Origin: RUG334 sp045599645
GTDB taxonomy: Bacteria > Muiribacteriota > Ozemobacteria > Ozemobacterales > Ozemobacteraceae
Assembly (NCBI GenBank): GCA_045599645.1
Contig: JAZRWI010000008.1
Location: forward strand, 46,904 to 110,903
Direction: 5' to 3'
DNA: 64,000 nucleotides
Below the pieces are notes generated by a model, which saw nothing but the letters and a program-made list of their open reading frames with translations, was not told the origin of the DNA and did no database searches. The translations under genes and the position numbers were made by a program. Positions 8,426 to 17,491 of the stretch are shown here, piece by piece; position 1 is the stretch's first letter; each line of letters starts with the position of its first letter.

Positions 8426-9456
8426 TTGGTGTCACCTTCCTTGTTAGGCTTTGCGTTTTTTTCAAGCCAGCGCTTTGTTCCGCCATGCAGGGGCACACCT
8501 GTTGCTTTTAATATCTTCAAAGCTGCTTCAGGGTCATAAGGAACTGTATCAAAAGCTTTGAATCCGTTCTTTAATCTCGGGCAACCTGTCACAAGCATGT
8601 CAGTAACATATTCTACAAGTTCAGGAGATGTTTCTGTTGTTGTAACAAGCACATTTGGAATACCGATAGTATTAATTTCAGGCTGATTGTTCTTATAATA
8701 TCCTGCTGGAATTGTGAAAGGAACAGAAGACATTACCTTGCTCTGAATAGTTGGAATCTGTTCCGGGGTAAAACTGACAAGACCACACTGATTGAATACA
8801 ACAGCATCAGAAACAGTCTGGTTAGGAATGCCAGCCTGAATCATGGCAAAGCCGAGTCTGCCGTCACTTATAGCACTCAATACAGTATTTGTAGGAATAT
8901 TAACACTATGTCTGCCGGAGATACCTAACGCATCAAGTATTTCTAATGAGGTTCTTGCAGTAGATGAGTTCTTCTGCCCAATAAACCCCTTTATTTTTCC
9001 TGGGAATTCATAGTTGGGAACCAGATCAGCCGGCGGCTTCAATAACTGCACAACGTCCAGCCAGAGTGGCCATACGACTCTAATATTCTGGTTCTTAGCA
9101 TAGGTTTCCTTTGCAATACGGGCTTCAGCCATACCAAATTGAATTCGCTTTGTCTGTAGCAGTTGAATATTGTCTACAGAACCGTTTGTTTCAAAGGCTT
9201 TAAAGGAACCGCCCTTTGAATCCAGCTTACTATTAAACCAGTCTGCTAAAATCTTACCAGCCGGGTAATATGTTCCCAGCTTATTACCAGTGCCAATAAC
9301 ATGCTGAGATGAAGAATAAAGATTCGGTGGTTCCGGAACTTCTACATCGTCTTCTTTTTCTTCAGAAATAGTGATGAAAGCCACAGTTGTTATACCAATG
9401 GCCATAAAAAGCAGAAGCAATATAACAGGTAATATCGAATTTTCTTTCTGTTTCAT
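8422..9456 (-). CDS. TAXI-family solute-binding-like protein, membrane anchored
   Basis: 344 aa from the chosen ATG at 9456 (AGGA eight bases upstream; a GTG six codons earlier contains that site and is less likely). Residues about 8-30 form one hydrophobic anchor, and no lipobox is seen. The rest matches TAXI (TRAP-associated extracytoplasmic immunogenic) binding proteins: IGTGNKLGTYYPAGKILADWF near the start, ETNGSVDNIQLLQTKRIQFGMAE in the middle, then the IPTNTVLSAISDGRLGFAMI segment. TAXI proteins normally deliver substrates to a fused TRAP permease. No permease gene is present here; instead the gene is first in a pseudopilin operon and its stop overlaps the GspK-like start. Its role here is unknown. 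Confidence 0.8.
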   Translation of the reverse strand: MKQKENSILPVILLLLFMAIGITTVAFITISEEKEDDVEVPEPPNLYSSSQHVIGTGNKLGTYYPAGKILADWFNSKLDSKGGSFKAFETNGSVDNIQLLQTKRIQFGMAEARIAKETYAKNQNIRVVWPLWLDVVQLLKPPADLVPNYEFPGKIKGFIGQKNSSTARTSLEILDALGISGRHSVNIPTNTVLSAISDGRLGFAMIQAGIPNQTVSDAVVFNQCGLVSFTPEQIPTIQSKVMSSVPFTIPAGYYKNNQPEINTIGIPNVLVTTTETSPELVEYVTDMLVTGCPRLKNGFKAFDTVPYDPEAALKILKATGVPLHGGTKRWLEKNAKPNKEGDTK

Positions 9457-9474
9457 CTCTATATTCCTAAACAC

Positions 9475-9502
9475 ATTTTACATTGTTTATATAAATTTGC
9501 AA
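9475..9502 (-). promoter_or_regulatory. Probable sigma-70 promoter of the TAXI/pseudopilin operon
   Basis: TTGCAA (9497-9502), 16-bp spacer, TAAAAT (9475-9480) on the minus strand. The expected start point leaves a short leader of about 12 nt carrying the AGGA site. Confidence 0.5.
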
Positions 9503-9557
9503 CAAAACGAAGAAAAAAAATCTAATATACATGCTTGGAGCAGGAGTGTGAAGACCA

Positions 9558-9840
9558 ATGAATTAGCCTGCGGCTGTGAATTCGGCCTAACGGCCGATGA
9601 CTGTAAAAAAAATTCTCCATTCTCCATTCTCAATTCTCAATTCTCCATTCTCAATTTTCAATTTTCAATTTAGGCATTGTCACTAGGTTGGTCGAAGCAG
9701 CAGCAAACCCAATCTAACCAACAAAAAATTATGCATTATGCATTATGCATTATGAATTCTAATAAAGCACCAAGCCTGTAACTTTCATAAACCAATAATT
9801 GTGCATTGTGAATTGTGCATTAAGTTAGTGGGGTTATAGC
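9558..9840. repeat. Intergenic repeat block downstream of two operons
   Basis: Noncoding stretch of about 400 bp (9457-9880) between two minus-strand operons. It holds: a segment at 9558-9597 that matches, inverted, the segment at 11062-11100; a tandem pyrimidine-rich tract at 9612-9669 made of about ten units of the form ATTCTC(C/A); a 25-bp segment at 9690-9714 identical to the reverse complement of 60229-60253; a tandem of ATTATGC units at 9729-9761; and a related GTGCATT tract at 9796-9824. No gene is visible in it. Confidence 0.8.
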
Positions 9841-9880
9841 AAAAAGAAAGCCCCGGGCTTTGGGCTCGGGGCTTTCTTTT
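9841..9880 (-). terminator. Strong terminator after the acidic protein gene
   Basis: GC-rich stem AAAGAAAGCCCCG paired with CGGGGCTTTCTTT around the loop GGCTTTGGGCT. It starts immediately after the stop codon at 9881, and T/A tracts on both sides make it potentially bidirectional. Confidence 0.85.
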
Positions 9881-10939
9881 TTATTCTACTATGATGCGGT
9901 AGTTTTCCGGCATCTTGAAGTTGTATCTGCTTATGTAGTCGTTGAATCTTTCATCATCTATCTGCTTAGAATCATTTGAATCATCTTCGACCTTAGGTTT
10001 GTCCTTAGGCTTTTCAGCTTTTTTTCCTTGCTTTTTCTGAACTGCCTTTCTGGCTTCTACCTGCTTACGACCCTTTTCAGCGACTTCTGCACGCTTTTCA
10101 GGATTATTGAAGATTTCTTCGATTTCCTGATTTGCCTTTTCCATCGTCTGGTAGGAATCGTCTCCTGCCTTTTCGGCCAGAACTTCCTGAGATGGAAGAG
10201 CTGGAACAACCTTTTCTTCCGTTTCAACTACCTGTTCTGTGGTTTCTTCAGCTACAGTTTCGCGGTTACGTATCTGTTCTCTGAATTTTGCTACAGATTC
10301 CTGAAGCAGCAGACCAGGAACGTAATCCTTGGAAGCTTCTTCTGTTTCTGCAACTGCAGGTTCAGTTTCTTCAACGATTACAGCTTCTGGCTTTTCTTCA
10401 ACTTCGGTTGCTGTAACAGATTCTTCTGGTGAAGCTTCTTCATTGCGTTCCATTACTCTGGCGCGCATGGCTTCGATAGCTTCTTTATTCTGTCTTCGCA
10501 TTTCTGCTTTAACAGCTTCGTTATCGTAGCTGTAAATCATTTCTTCAGCCAGGTTATTTGCGACATCTGTTAAGGCTTCTTCGTCGGTCTGGTCAATTAC
10601 CTGAACGTCAGCACTGGCTTCGATGACAACTTCTGTTTCTGGAACAATTACATCGCCAACGTTAGCTTCTGATTCAGCTTCAGCCTCATTTTCTGTAATA
10701 GGAGCAACTGGATTGCTGGTATGAACCTTTGCTCTGAATCTTTCCAAAGCAGCAGCAAGTTCCTTACCTGGAACATATTCAGGTTCAGCAGCAACTTCCT
10801 GTGCTTTTTCATCTGCAAGAAGTTTTGCACGCATTGCTTCAATTGCGTTGTGAGCTTCTTGTGATAATGCAAACAGGTTTGCTACTGGAAGAGTGCACAA
10901 AAATACTGTGACCAATAGTATTTTTTCTAATTTCTTCAT
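9881..10939 (-). CDS. Exported acidic protein with alternating short sequence modules
   Basis: 352 aa from the second of two adjacent ATGs (10939), five bases after AGGAG. Residues 1-25 are a signal peptide (hydrophobic core ending NLFA). The mature protein is very rich in Glu, Ala and Val. Two kinds of module recur: AIEAMRA(K/R) (near residues 32 and 162) and YVPG-x3-L-x-FR (near 57 and 207), each followed by acidic linkers. A Lys-rich segment near 300 precedes a C-terminal DDERFNDYISRYNF tail. Likely periplasmic or surface exposed. No known family recognised; the function is not inferable. Confidence 0.65.
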   Translation of the reverse strand: MKKLEKILLVTVFLCTLPVANLFALSQEAHNAIEAMRAKLLADEKAQEVAAEPEYVPGKELAAALERFRAKVHTSNPVAPITENEAEAESEANVGDVIVPETEVVIEASADVQVIDQTDEEALTDVANNLAEEMIYSYDNEAVKAEMRRQNKEAIEAMRARVMERNEEASPEESVTATEVEEKPEAVIVEETEPAVAETEEASKDYVPGLLLQESVAKFREQIRNRETVAEETTEQVVETEEKVVPALPSQEVLAEKAGDDSYQTMEKANQEIEEIFNNPEKRAEVAEKGRKQVEARKAVQKKQGKKAEKPKDKPKVEDDSNDSKQIDDERFNDYISRYNFKMPENYRIIVE

Positions 10940-10975
10940 CATAGCTCCTAAAAAATATACACATTTATACTACAT

Positions 10976-11003
10976 CATTCGACATAAAATTATCAATATT
11001 TTA
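10976..11003 (-). promoter_or_regulatory. Weak sigma-28-like promoter candidate of the acidic protein
   Basis: TAAA, 16-bp spacer, GTCGAATG on the minus strand, about 35 bp before the start. It has the geometry of the sigma-28-like sites elsewhere in the window but one mismatch in the CGAT core. Confidence 0.3.
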
Positions 11004-11034
11004 TCTTTTGGCAACTAAAATTTTTATTTTTTTA

Positions 11035-11100
11035 GGGCACTTCGCTAAAAGGGCCGCCTACGGCCGAAGGCCGCATTCATAGTCGAAGGCTAATTCATTA
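11035..11100. repeat. GC-rich palindromic intergenic repeat touching a stop codon
   Basis: Segment 11035-11059 matches the reverse complement of 60309-60333 at 23 of 25 positions. Segment 11062-11100 matches, inverted, 9558-9597 with few mismatches. The element runs into the stop codon (11098-11100) of the cyclase gene, so the repeat supplies that stop. It contains CGGCCGAAGGCCG, a strong local palindrome. Confidence 0.7.
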
Positions 11101-13368
11101 GAATATTGGCATACCGCACTTTGTACAGAATTTTTCTTGTGGTGGGTTCGGCTGGCCGCAGTTAGAACATTCAATCATTTTAACTTCTTCAATCTGAACG
11201 TTCTGCTTCATATCTTCTTCCTTCATACCAGGTGGCAGAGTCATCGGCTTCGGTGTAGGCGGAGCAGCCTTTGGAGCATCTGAAGGCAACGAAGTAACAA
11301 TATGTGCCACATCCTTGCCTATAACCTGAGACATATCAACGCCATCTTTAACCTTTTTAACACAGAATATTTCGATAGGCATTGATTTACCTTTAACCAT
11401 AATAGATTCACGTTGCTCTATATCAAAATAATCTTTTACACGTTCGTAAGTTTCGCGTGTAATAAACATTTCCATACCTTTAGCCTGAGCCATGATACGG
11501 GCTGCCAGGTTAACATTGTCGCCAATAACAGTATAGGAAAGTGCTTTTTCAGAACCCATATATCCGGCCGTAACAATACCTGTATTAATCCCTACCCCAA
11601 TCTGAATAACCGGCTTACCTTCCTTTTTCCATACTTCCTGAAGCTGATAAAGCGCTTCAAGCATTCTGACTCCGCAAAGCACAGCTCTGATAGGATCGTC
11701 GGCTCTAGCAACAGGAGCCCCAAACAATGCCATAAGTTCGTCACCAACGTATTTATCCAGTGTTCCATCAAGCTCCATCAAAATATCTGTCATTCTGGTA
11801 AAATATACGTTCAACTGTTCAACGATGTCAGTCGGGTCCATATTTTCAGACATCTTAGTAAAACCACGGATATCCGAGAAAAACATGGTAACTTCGCATT
11901 TTTTACCGCCGAGAGTCAATGCCGACGGGTCATTCATAATCATATCTGCAACAGCAGGAGAAACGATACGGCTTAAGCTTCCTTTCAGCTGTTCATTCTT
12001 CTTTAACTGGTCTTCACTCAATTTCTGAGCAGAAACCAAGTCGTTCATTGTAGCAGAATAGAGCTTTGCATTTTTCATAACCAAGCCGGCTACGTCAGCA
12101 CAGGTTGTCAGCAGGTTCTGGTCGTCTCTGGTGTAGTCAGGGTTATTCATTTCTTCTACGTTGATGATAGCAAAAAGCTTACCTTCAGCGTAAATAGGAG
12201 CAGCCAGAATAGTGTTTAGAACGCCTTTCCCAATAAGGCCCTTCATCTGAGGGTCCATTTCGCATTCTTTAACGCCGAAAGCCCCTGCCCCGCCTGTTAC
12301 TTCATTTATCTGCTGGCTGAGAAGATGAGTAATCATACTTACTTCTTCGTGAGGAACGTCAAAATTCTTGTATTCAGAGGGCTTCATACCTGTTGCCTTA
12401 ACAACGTGAAGTTTGCCTTCCTTTTCGTCGTTCAGCAGCAACTGAACGCGTTTTGCATCAAGACCCTTAGTAATAATTTCTACAGTGTTAGCAAATATCT
12501 GGTCGCGGTCGAGGCTCTTAGTAAGGTTCTTAATACGCATCAAGGTTGTAGTAAGACGCATAGACCTTTTATTGAAGTCTTCGCGCATTTCCCTGACTTC
12601 ACGTTCCATGCGTTCTTCATTTGTTTCTGCCGGAGCCTTCGGAGTGGGTGTTTTCCCTTCATTTGGATTTGAAGCCTTGGCAACGCCAGGGACCCCTATT
12701 TCACCGGAAGGACCTTTATCTTTATCACTGCTGCCAGCCTTTAGAGCAGCATCAAAAGCTTCTTCCTTACTGCTTTTTTTAGCCTGCTCAGCACGATATT
12801 TTGCAGCCAGAGCCGGATCAACTCTAGCCTTAAGGTTACCATCACTTCCTGTAACACTGCCTGTTGTATCAATTACTGGCCCGTTTTTTTTCAGATTATC
12901 AAATTTAATATATAGATAAAACAAAGAAGCTGCGGTAAACAGAACCATTACCGAATACTGTTCCCACCATTCATATATAGAGAACTGGTTCGGTTTGAAT
13001 CTCATCAGAACTGTTGTAGCAGCCATAAAAAATGGCAATATAAAGCCCAAAAATGCAACAGCATTCTTTTCACCGATAGCACCTAAAATACCTGCAATGG
13101 CAAATACATAAAAATAAGAAAAATACTTCTGAATCAGCATCAGAATGCTCTTGGGCAGCTTATTCAAACCGATGGCCACAGCAGCACCAACAGCTATTAC
13201 GGTGCCAATCAAGCATAACAAATCTATCAGCTTTTTATTTGCTTCTTCTGGGGAAACCGGAGCCTTTACTTCTGCCTCTTTCTTCGCAGGTTCTTCTTTT
13301 TTTTCAGGCTCTTTTTTATCAGGTTCCTTTTTTGCCTCTTCTTTTTTATTCTTTTCTGCTTCAGCCAT
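11098..13368 (-). CDS. Membrane-bound class III adenylate/guanylate cyclase with GAF domain and zinc ribbon
   Basis: 756 aa. Order of parts: a Lys/Glu/Pro-rich cytoplasmic N-terminus (1-45); four hydrophobic segments (about 47-155); a charged linker; a GAF domain (about 290-440, beginning near the QIFANTVEIITKGLDAKRVQ segment); a class III cyclase domain (about 490-680); a C-terminal zinc ribbon (Cys 734, 737, 748, 751). The cyclase domain has both metal-binding Asp residues (FSDIRGFT and GDELMALFG), a Lys in LDKYVGDE at the purine-specifying position, and the Asn/Arg of NLAARI, so it looks catalytically complete and the Lys favours ATP. It follows the TPR membrane gene by 14 bp, in one operon. 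The ligand of GAF and the partner of the zinc ribbon are unknown. Confidence 0.9.
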   Translation of the reverse strand: MAEAEKNKKEEAKKEPDKKEPEKKEEPAKKEAEVKAPVSPEEANKKLIDLLCLIGTVIAVGAAVAIGLNKLPKSILMLIQKYFSYFYVFAIAGILGAIGEKNAVAFLGFILPFFMAATTVLMRFKPNQFSIYEWWEQYSVMVLFTAASLFYLYIKFDNLKKNGPVIDTTGSVTGSDGNLKARVDPALAAKYRAEQAKKSSKEEAFDAALKAGSSDKDKGPSGEIGVPGVAKASNPNEGKTPTPKAPAETNEERMEREVREMREDFNKRSMRLTTTLMRIKNLTKSLDRDQIFANTVEIITKGLDAKRVQLLLNDEKEGKLHVVKATGMKPSEYKNFDVPHEEVSMITHLLSQQINEVTGGAGAFGVKECEMDPQMKGLIGKGVLNTILAAPIYAEGKLFAIINVEEMNNPDYTRDDQNLLTTCADVAGLVMKNAKLYSATMNDLVSAQKLSEDQLKKNEQLKGSLSRIVSPAVADMIMNDPSALTLGGKKCEVTMFFSDIRGFTKMSENMDPTDIVEQLNVYFTRMTDILMELDGTLDKYVGDELMALFGAPVARADDPIRAVLCGVRMLEALYQLQEVWKKEGKPVIQIGVGINTGIVTAGYMGSEKALSYTVIGDNVNLAARIMAQAKGMEMFITRETYERVKDYFDIEQRESIMVKGKSMPIEIFCVKKVKDGVDMSQVIGKDVAHIVTSLPSDAPKAAPPTPKPMTLPPGMKEEDMKQNVQIEEVKMIECSNCGQPNPPQEKFCTKCGMPIF

Positions 13369-13382
13369 AATTTACAAAAAGG

Positions 13383-15449
13383 TTATGACAAACCCTTAGA
13401 GGTAACCTCTGTCATTAATTTTTCTGCCCAATAGCTGCCAGGAGTCATTCTATCAAGAAGCTCTTCTGCTTCACTTGTTTTGTCCATCTGGCAAAGAATA
13501 TGGCCATACCATCCGACTGCTTTACCGCATTTGAATTTATCTTTAAGGCATTCCTTAGCCAGCGTATAAGCGTCAGTGGTTCTGCCTTCACAATACGCAG
13601 CCATTGAATTAATAAGATTCATATAAGTCTTACATCTGCCTTCGCCCTGTATTTTCTGAAGCTGACGACTCCATTTAAGCATAGCCTGCTTTGCTTTCAT
13701 CTGGCAGTCTAGTTCGGCCATGTCAGCCAGAGCTATAAGCTTAAGATACTGAGATTTGGCAGTAGCATAGGCTTTATTGAAATTAATATGTGCAAGAACG
13801 TTATCACGCATACTAAGACTACATCTAGCAAGAACAAGAAGTGATGTTGCTGATTCATCCTGATTCAGTCTTTGTGCCCTTTCCGGTGAAATGGAATTTA
13901 CGAGCTTATAAGCAACCGGGAAGTCACCTTTTTCAGTTTTCAGAAATGCTTCGTAAATTTGACCAACTTCAAAATATTCTGTTCCATTGAACATCTGGGA
14001 AAAGCTTGCAAGATTTCTAGTCGCAGAATCATAATCTTCATTGCAGATCTGCGCAACAATCAAAGCAGACCAAAAATCCGGGAAACTTCTGAGATTTTCC
14101 ACATTACCATACTTGCGGCCAGATGCTATGGCTTCTTCTAGCATGCCTCTATCAATGGCATCCCACATCTTAGCCTGCATAATCTTAGCATCAGTAAAGC
14201 TAAGACCACCTTCTACAACCTGGGATTCACTGACATTTCCCAATACCTTCAGACCTGTAAGTTCAGAAAGATTGTAGACAACCAATCTTCCTAACGGCAT
14301 TATCAAAGCAGAGAGCATGCTGCAGAAAAGTCCGATAAGCATGTAAACAAATCTGGAAGCACCTTCCAAATGACTTTGGAATGAAAGAACAAATATGCCA
14401 AAGAAGAAACAGAACATCCAGATTCCCAGCAATTCATATGTAGCCGGGCGCATATTTACTTTGAGAAGCTTGAATAATGGGAAAATGAAAAACAGTGACA
14501 AAGCAACCAGATGCATTGCAATAATAATCTTTGGCAGTATCCAGATACCGTCAAAGATGTAACAATAGTTGGTAAGCAATGCATTATAAACATCGTTTAT
14601 GCAGCAGTTATGAGCAACAACCATTAAAGCCACGCCGACAAAAACAAAAGTTACAACGTGCCATGTAGTTGTTTTTTTGGTTAATGCATTAGCGCTCATA
14701 CCCAATGCCGTAAAAAGAAAAGCAAGATAAAACAATAGAATAGATCTGCTTAAAAACAATGGTAAATAGCTAATAAACAAAAACCATGGCTGTTTTTGCA
14801 TGATTTCAAGGAAATTGCTTCTTGGATGCACATTGATATAGTGTTGACCAAGCAATTTGCAGGTATCATACGCCCTGCCAAAATCAGCTGAGAAGAAATC
14901 GATTGCCAGGCACATACCTAATTCTTCAGTGGCATAGTTCCCAAAATCGCGTTCATATGCAATTAATTCTTCTGCACGGTTGGTCATGCCTAGCATGAGG
15001 TTAACCATTGCCAGTCGTATTCTTGCAGAACTGTTTTCAGGTAAAATCTTTACAGCTTTTCTAAAAGAGTCACCGGCCTCACCTAGGTTATTTTTTGCAA
15101 GAGCAATCTTTCCCATAAGGGTCAGAACTTCTGACTGGCCATTATTATTGAGCTTTTCAAGAGGGATTTCGCGCAAACGCTTGCCAGCAAGATCATACAT
15201 CCCAACCTTGGAAAGAATAACTGCTAATTTCAAAAGAGGCTGAACATTGCTTTTATTAGTCTGGTAAGCATCTTCATAAGCTTCTACGGCTTCATCAAAA
15301 TTACCTTTTGCTATAGCCTTATCGCCCTTCTGAATAAAAAGCTGGGCCTTAATTGCATCTGTATCGTGTTCTTCGGTATCTGATTCCTGAGCAAAAGCAC
15401 AGGTAATAATCATAGAAAAAATAAATAGAATCAACAGATACCGTTTCAT
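13383..15449 (-). CDS. TPR membrane protein preceding the cyclase
   Basis: 688 aa. A signal peptide (1-20, ending CAFAQ) is followed by TPR-like repeats (about 30-170: KGDKAIAKGNFDEAVEAYEDAY and later units), a central block of about six transmembrane segments (about 225-400), and a helical C-terminal region (about 430-680) with further TPR-like units. AAGGG before the ATG supports the start. The layout, a periplasmic TPR sensor, a membrane core and a helical tail, next to a membrane cyclase suggests a signalling or assembly pair. This is inference; no specific family is recognised. Confidence 0.7.
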   Translation of the reverse strand: MKRYLLILFIFSMIITCAFAQESDTEEHDTDAIKAQLFIQKGDKAIAKGNFDEAVEAYEDAYQTNKSNVQPLLKLAVILSKVGMYDLAGKRLREIPLEKLNNNGQSEVLTLMGKIALAKNNLGEAGDSFRKAVKILPENSSARIRLAMVNLMLGMTNRAEELIAYERDFGNYATEELGMCLAIDFFSADFGRAYDTCKLLGQHYINVHPRSNFLEIMQKQPWFLFISYLPLFLSRSILLFYLAFLFTALGMSANALTKKTTTWHVVTFVFVGVALMVVAHNCCINDVYNALLTNYCYIFDGIWILPKIIIAMHLVALSLFFIFPLFKLLKVNMRPATYELLGIWMFCFFFGIFVLSFQSHLEGASRFVYMLIGLFCSMLSALIMPLGRLVVYNLSELTGLKVLGNVSESQVVEGGLSFTDAKIMQAKMWDAIDRGMLEEAIASGRKYGNVENLRSFPDFWSALIVAQICNEDYDSATRNLASFSQMFNGTEYFEVGQIYEAFLKTEKGDFPVAYKLVNSISPERAQRLNQDESATSLLVLARCSLSMRDNVLAHINFNKAYATAKSQYLKLIALADMAELDCQMKAKQAMLKWSRQLQKIQGEGRCKTYMNLINSMAAYCEGRTTDAYTLAKECLKDKFKCGKAVGWYGHILCQMDKTSEAEELLDRMTPGSYWAEKLMTEVTSKGLS

Positions 15450-15481
15450 AAATTCCCTTTTTTAAATTTACCTAATTTGAG

Positions 15482-15510
15482 AAGCCTCTCCCCGTTTTGG
15501 GGAAAGGCTT
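15482..15510 (-). terminator. Hairpin after thrS, possible terminator
   Basis: Twelve-bp stem with one mismatch (AAGCCTCTCCCC paired with GGGGAAAGGCTT, loop GTTTT), 18 bp after the thrS stop. No clear T-run follows on the minus strand, so termination strength is uncertain. Confidence 0.5.
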
Positions 15511-15527
15511 GATTTTAGATTCTTATA

Positions 15528-17450
15528 TTAGTCGAGATTTTCTTTCTTCCATTCCTGGTCTTTAATGAAATCATCAAGCTTGATACCGGTGAGGTTTTCA
15601 CCGTTTCTCATTCTTACAGTGATGGTTCCATCCTTGGCTTCATTTTCACCAAGAACAAGCATGAATGGAATCTTCTTGAGCTGGGCTTCGCGAATCTTCT
15701 TACCGATCTTTTCGTTTCTATCATCGATTTCAACGCGGATACCAAGCTTTCTCATATCAGCCACAACCTTCTTAGCATAGTCGATATGACATTCAGCGAT
15801 TGGAAGAGCAATAGCCTGAATTGGAGCCAGCCACAGTGGGAAGGCACCAGCATAGTGTTCAGTAATTACGCCGAAGAAGCGTTCAAGAGAACCAAGGAGA
15901 GCTCTGTGAATCATGTATGGCTGATGCTTTTCGCCGTCAGAACCAACATAAGTCATATCAAAGCGCTGTGGGAGGTTCCAGTCGAACTGGATGGTAGTCA
16001 TCTGCCATTCACGACCGATAGCGTCTCTAACCTTAAGGTCAATCTTTGGACCGTAAAAAGCTCCGCCGCCTTCATCAACTTCCCAATCAAGGCCAGATTC
16101 AATAATTGCTCTCTTCAAGGATTCAGTAGCAATTTCCCAGCGCTTGTCTTCAACGCCAACAGCCTTTTCTGGTCTGGTAGCAAGATAAGCTTTAATCTTA
16201 GTAAATCCGAAAGCCTTCCAGAGCTTCAAGCTGAAATCAAGAATAGTCTTAACTTCGCTTTCAACCTGTTCTTCAGCACAGAAGATGTGGGCATCGTCCT
16301 GTGTGAAGCCTCTAACACGCATCAAGCCATGGAGAACGCCGCTCTTTTCGTATCTGTAAACAGTACCAAGTTCAGCCCATCTGAATGGAAGATCGCGGTA
16401 AGAACGCATCTGAGACTTATAAATCATGATATGGAATGGGCAGTTCATCGGCTTGATGAAATAGTTCTGACCATCGATATCCATTGGGTTATACATAGCA
16501 TCCTTGTAGCACTTCAAATGGCCACTGGTTTCCCAAAGCCAACTCTGACCGATATGAGGTGTATAAAGAAGTTCGTAACCGTTTCTGTAATGCTGTTCTT
16601 TCCAGAAGGATTCGATAACGTGTCTTACTCTAGCTCCCATTGGGTGCCAGAAAACAAGACCTGGTCCAACATCTTCCTGAGTAGAGAAGAGGTCGAGTTC
16701 TTTGCCAAGCTTGCGGTGGTCGCGCTTCTTAGCTTCTTCAAGCTGAGTGAGATATTCTTTGAGGTCGTCTTTGTTAGCAAAGGCAGTGCCATAAATTCTC
16801 TGGAGCATTGGGCGCTTTTCATCGCCACGCCAGTATGCACCAGCTACGCTCAAAAGCTTGAAATACTTAACTGCGCCAGTATCCTGAACGTGAGGACCGC
16901 GGCAGAGGTCAGTGAAGCTACCCTGTGTGAAGATAGTGATTGTAGCATCTGCTGGCAAATCTTCGATTAATTCAACCTTGAATGGCTGATTAGTTTCTTT
17001 GAACATCTTAAGAGCTTCGTCTCTGCTGAGTTCTTTGCGAACGAATGGGGACTTAGCCTTAATGATTTTGTCCATTTCTTTTTCTATTGAATCAAGATCT
17101 TCCTGAGTCAAAGCTCTTGGAAGCTGGAAATCATAATAGAAACCATTTTCAATAGCTGGACCAATACCAAACTGAGCATCTGGAAACATCTTCTGAACTG
17201 CTTCAGCCATGATGTGAGCCATAGAGTGACGGCAAACATTATTAGCTTCTGGAGATTTTGTTGTGATGATTTCAAAATCAGCTGATTCAGTAAGAGGGAA
17301 TCTCAAGTCAACGATATTGCCATTTACCTTACCGGCAAGGCTTGCCTTAGCAAGACCAGCACCGATCTGAGCTGCAACGTCTAATACGGTAGAACCTGAT
17401 TCAACTTCCAATACTTTTCCATCAGGAAGCTTAAGTTCAATCTGTGACAT
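15528..17450 (-). CDS. thrS: Threonine--tRNA ligase
   Basis: 640 aa, full length for bacterial ThrRS. Charges tRNA-Thr with threonine in the cytoplasm. Order: TGS domain (MSQIELKLPDGK..., 1-62); editing domain with the HSMAH-x-MAEAV zinc motif near residue 75; catalytic class II core with CRGPHV, the MNCPFH zinc ligand segment and motif 2 RYEKSGVLHGLMRVRGFTQDD; and an anticodon-binding domain at the C-terminus. An in-frame upstream start at 17483 exists, but AGGAG nine bases before the ATG at 17450 and the family N-terminus favour 17450. It lies 41 bp after valS; no T-box leader is seen between them. Confidence 0.97.
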   Translation of the reverse strand: MSQIELKLPDGKVLEVESGSTVLDVAAQIGAGLAKASLAGKVNGNIVDLRFPLTESADFEIITTKSPEANNVCRHSMAHIMAEAVQKMFPDAQFGIGPAIENGFYYDFQLPRALTQEDLDSIEKEMDKIIKAKSPFVRKELSRDEALKMFKETNQPFKVELIEDLPADATITIFTQGSFTDLCRGPHVQDTGAVKYFKLLSVAGAYWRGDEKRPMLQRIYGTAFANKDDLKEYLTQLEEAKKRDHRKLGKELDLFSTQEDVGPGLVFWHPMGARVRHVIESFWKEQHYRNGYELLYTPHIGQSWLWETSGHLKCYKDAMYNPMDIDGQNYFIKPMNCPFHIMIYKSQMRSYRDLPFRWAELGTVYRYEKSGVLHGLMRVRGFTQDDAHIFCAEEQVESEVKTILDFSLKLWKAFGFTKIKAYLATRPEKAVGVEDKRWEIATESLKRAIIESGLDWEVDEGGGAFYGPKIDLKVRDAIGREWQMTTIQFDWNLPQRFDMTYVGSDGEKHQPYMIHRALLGSLERFFGVITEHYAGAFPLWLAPIQAIALPIAECHIDYAKKVVADMRKLGIRVEIDDRNEKIGKKIREAQLKKIPFMLVLGENEAKDGTITVRMRNGENLTGIKLDDFIKDQEWKKENLD

Positions 17451-17491
17451 AGTATTTATCTCCTGTGATTGCGCTGCAATCAATTATTCAC

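Noticed and set aside
15786..16970. A 394-codon open frame on the plus strand inside thrS
   Set aside because: It is antisense to a well conserved synthetase, has no ribosome-binding site, and the amino-acid pattern mirrors ThrS codon bias.
17451..17491. T-box or other riboswitch ahead of thrS/valS
   Set aside because: Only 41 bp between the genes, and the leader before the valS block shows no specifier loop or T-box sequence.
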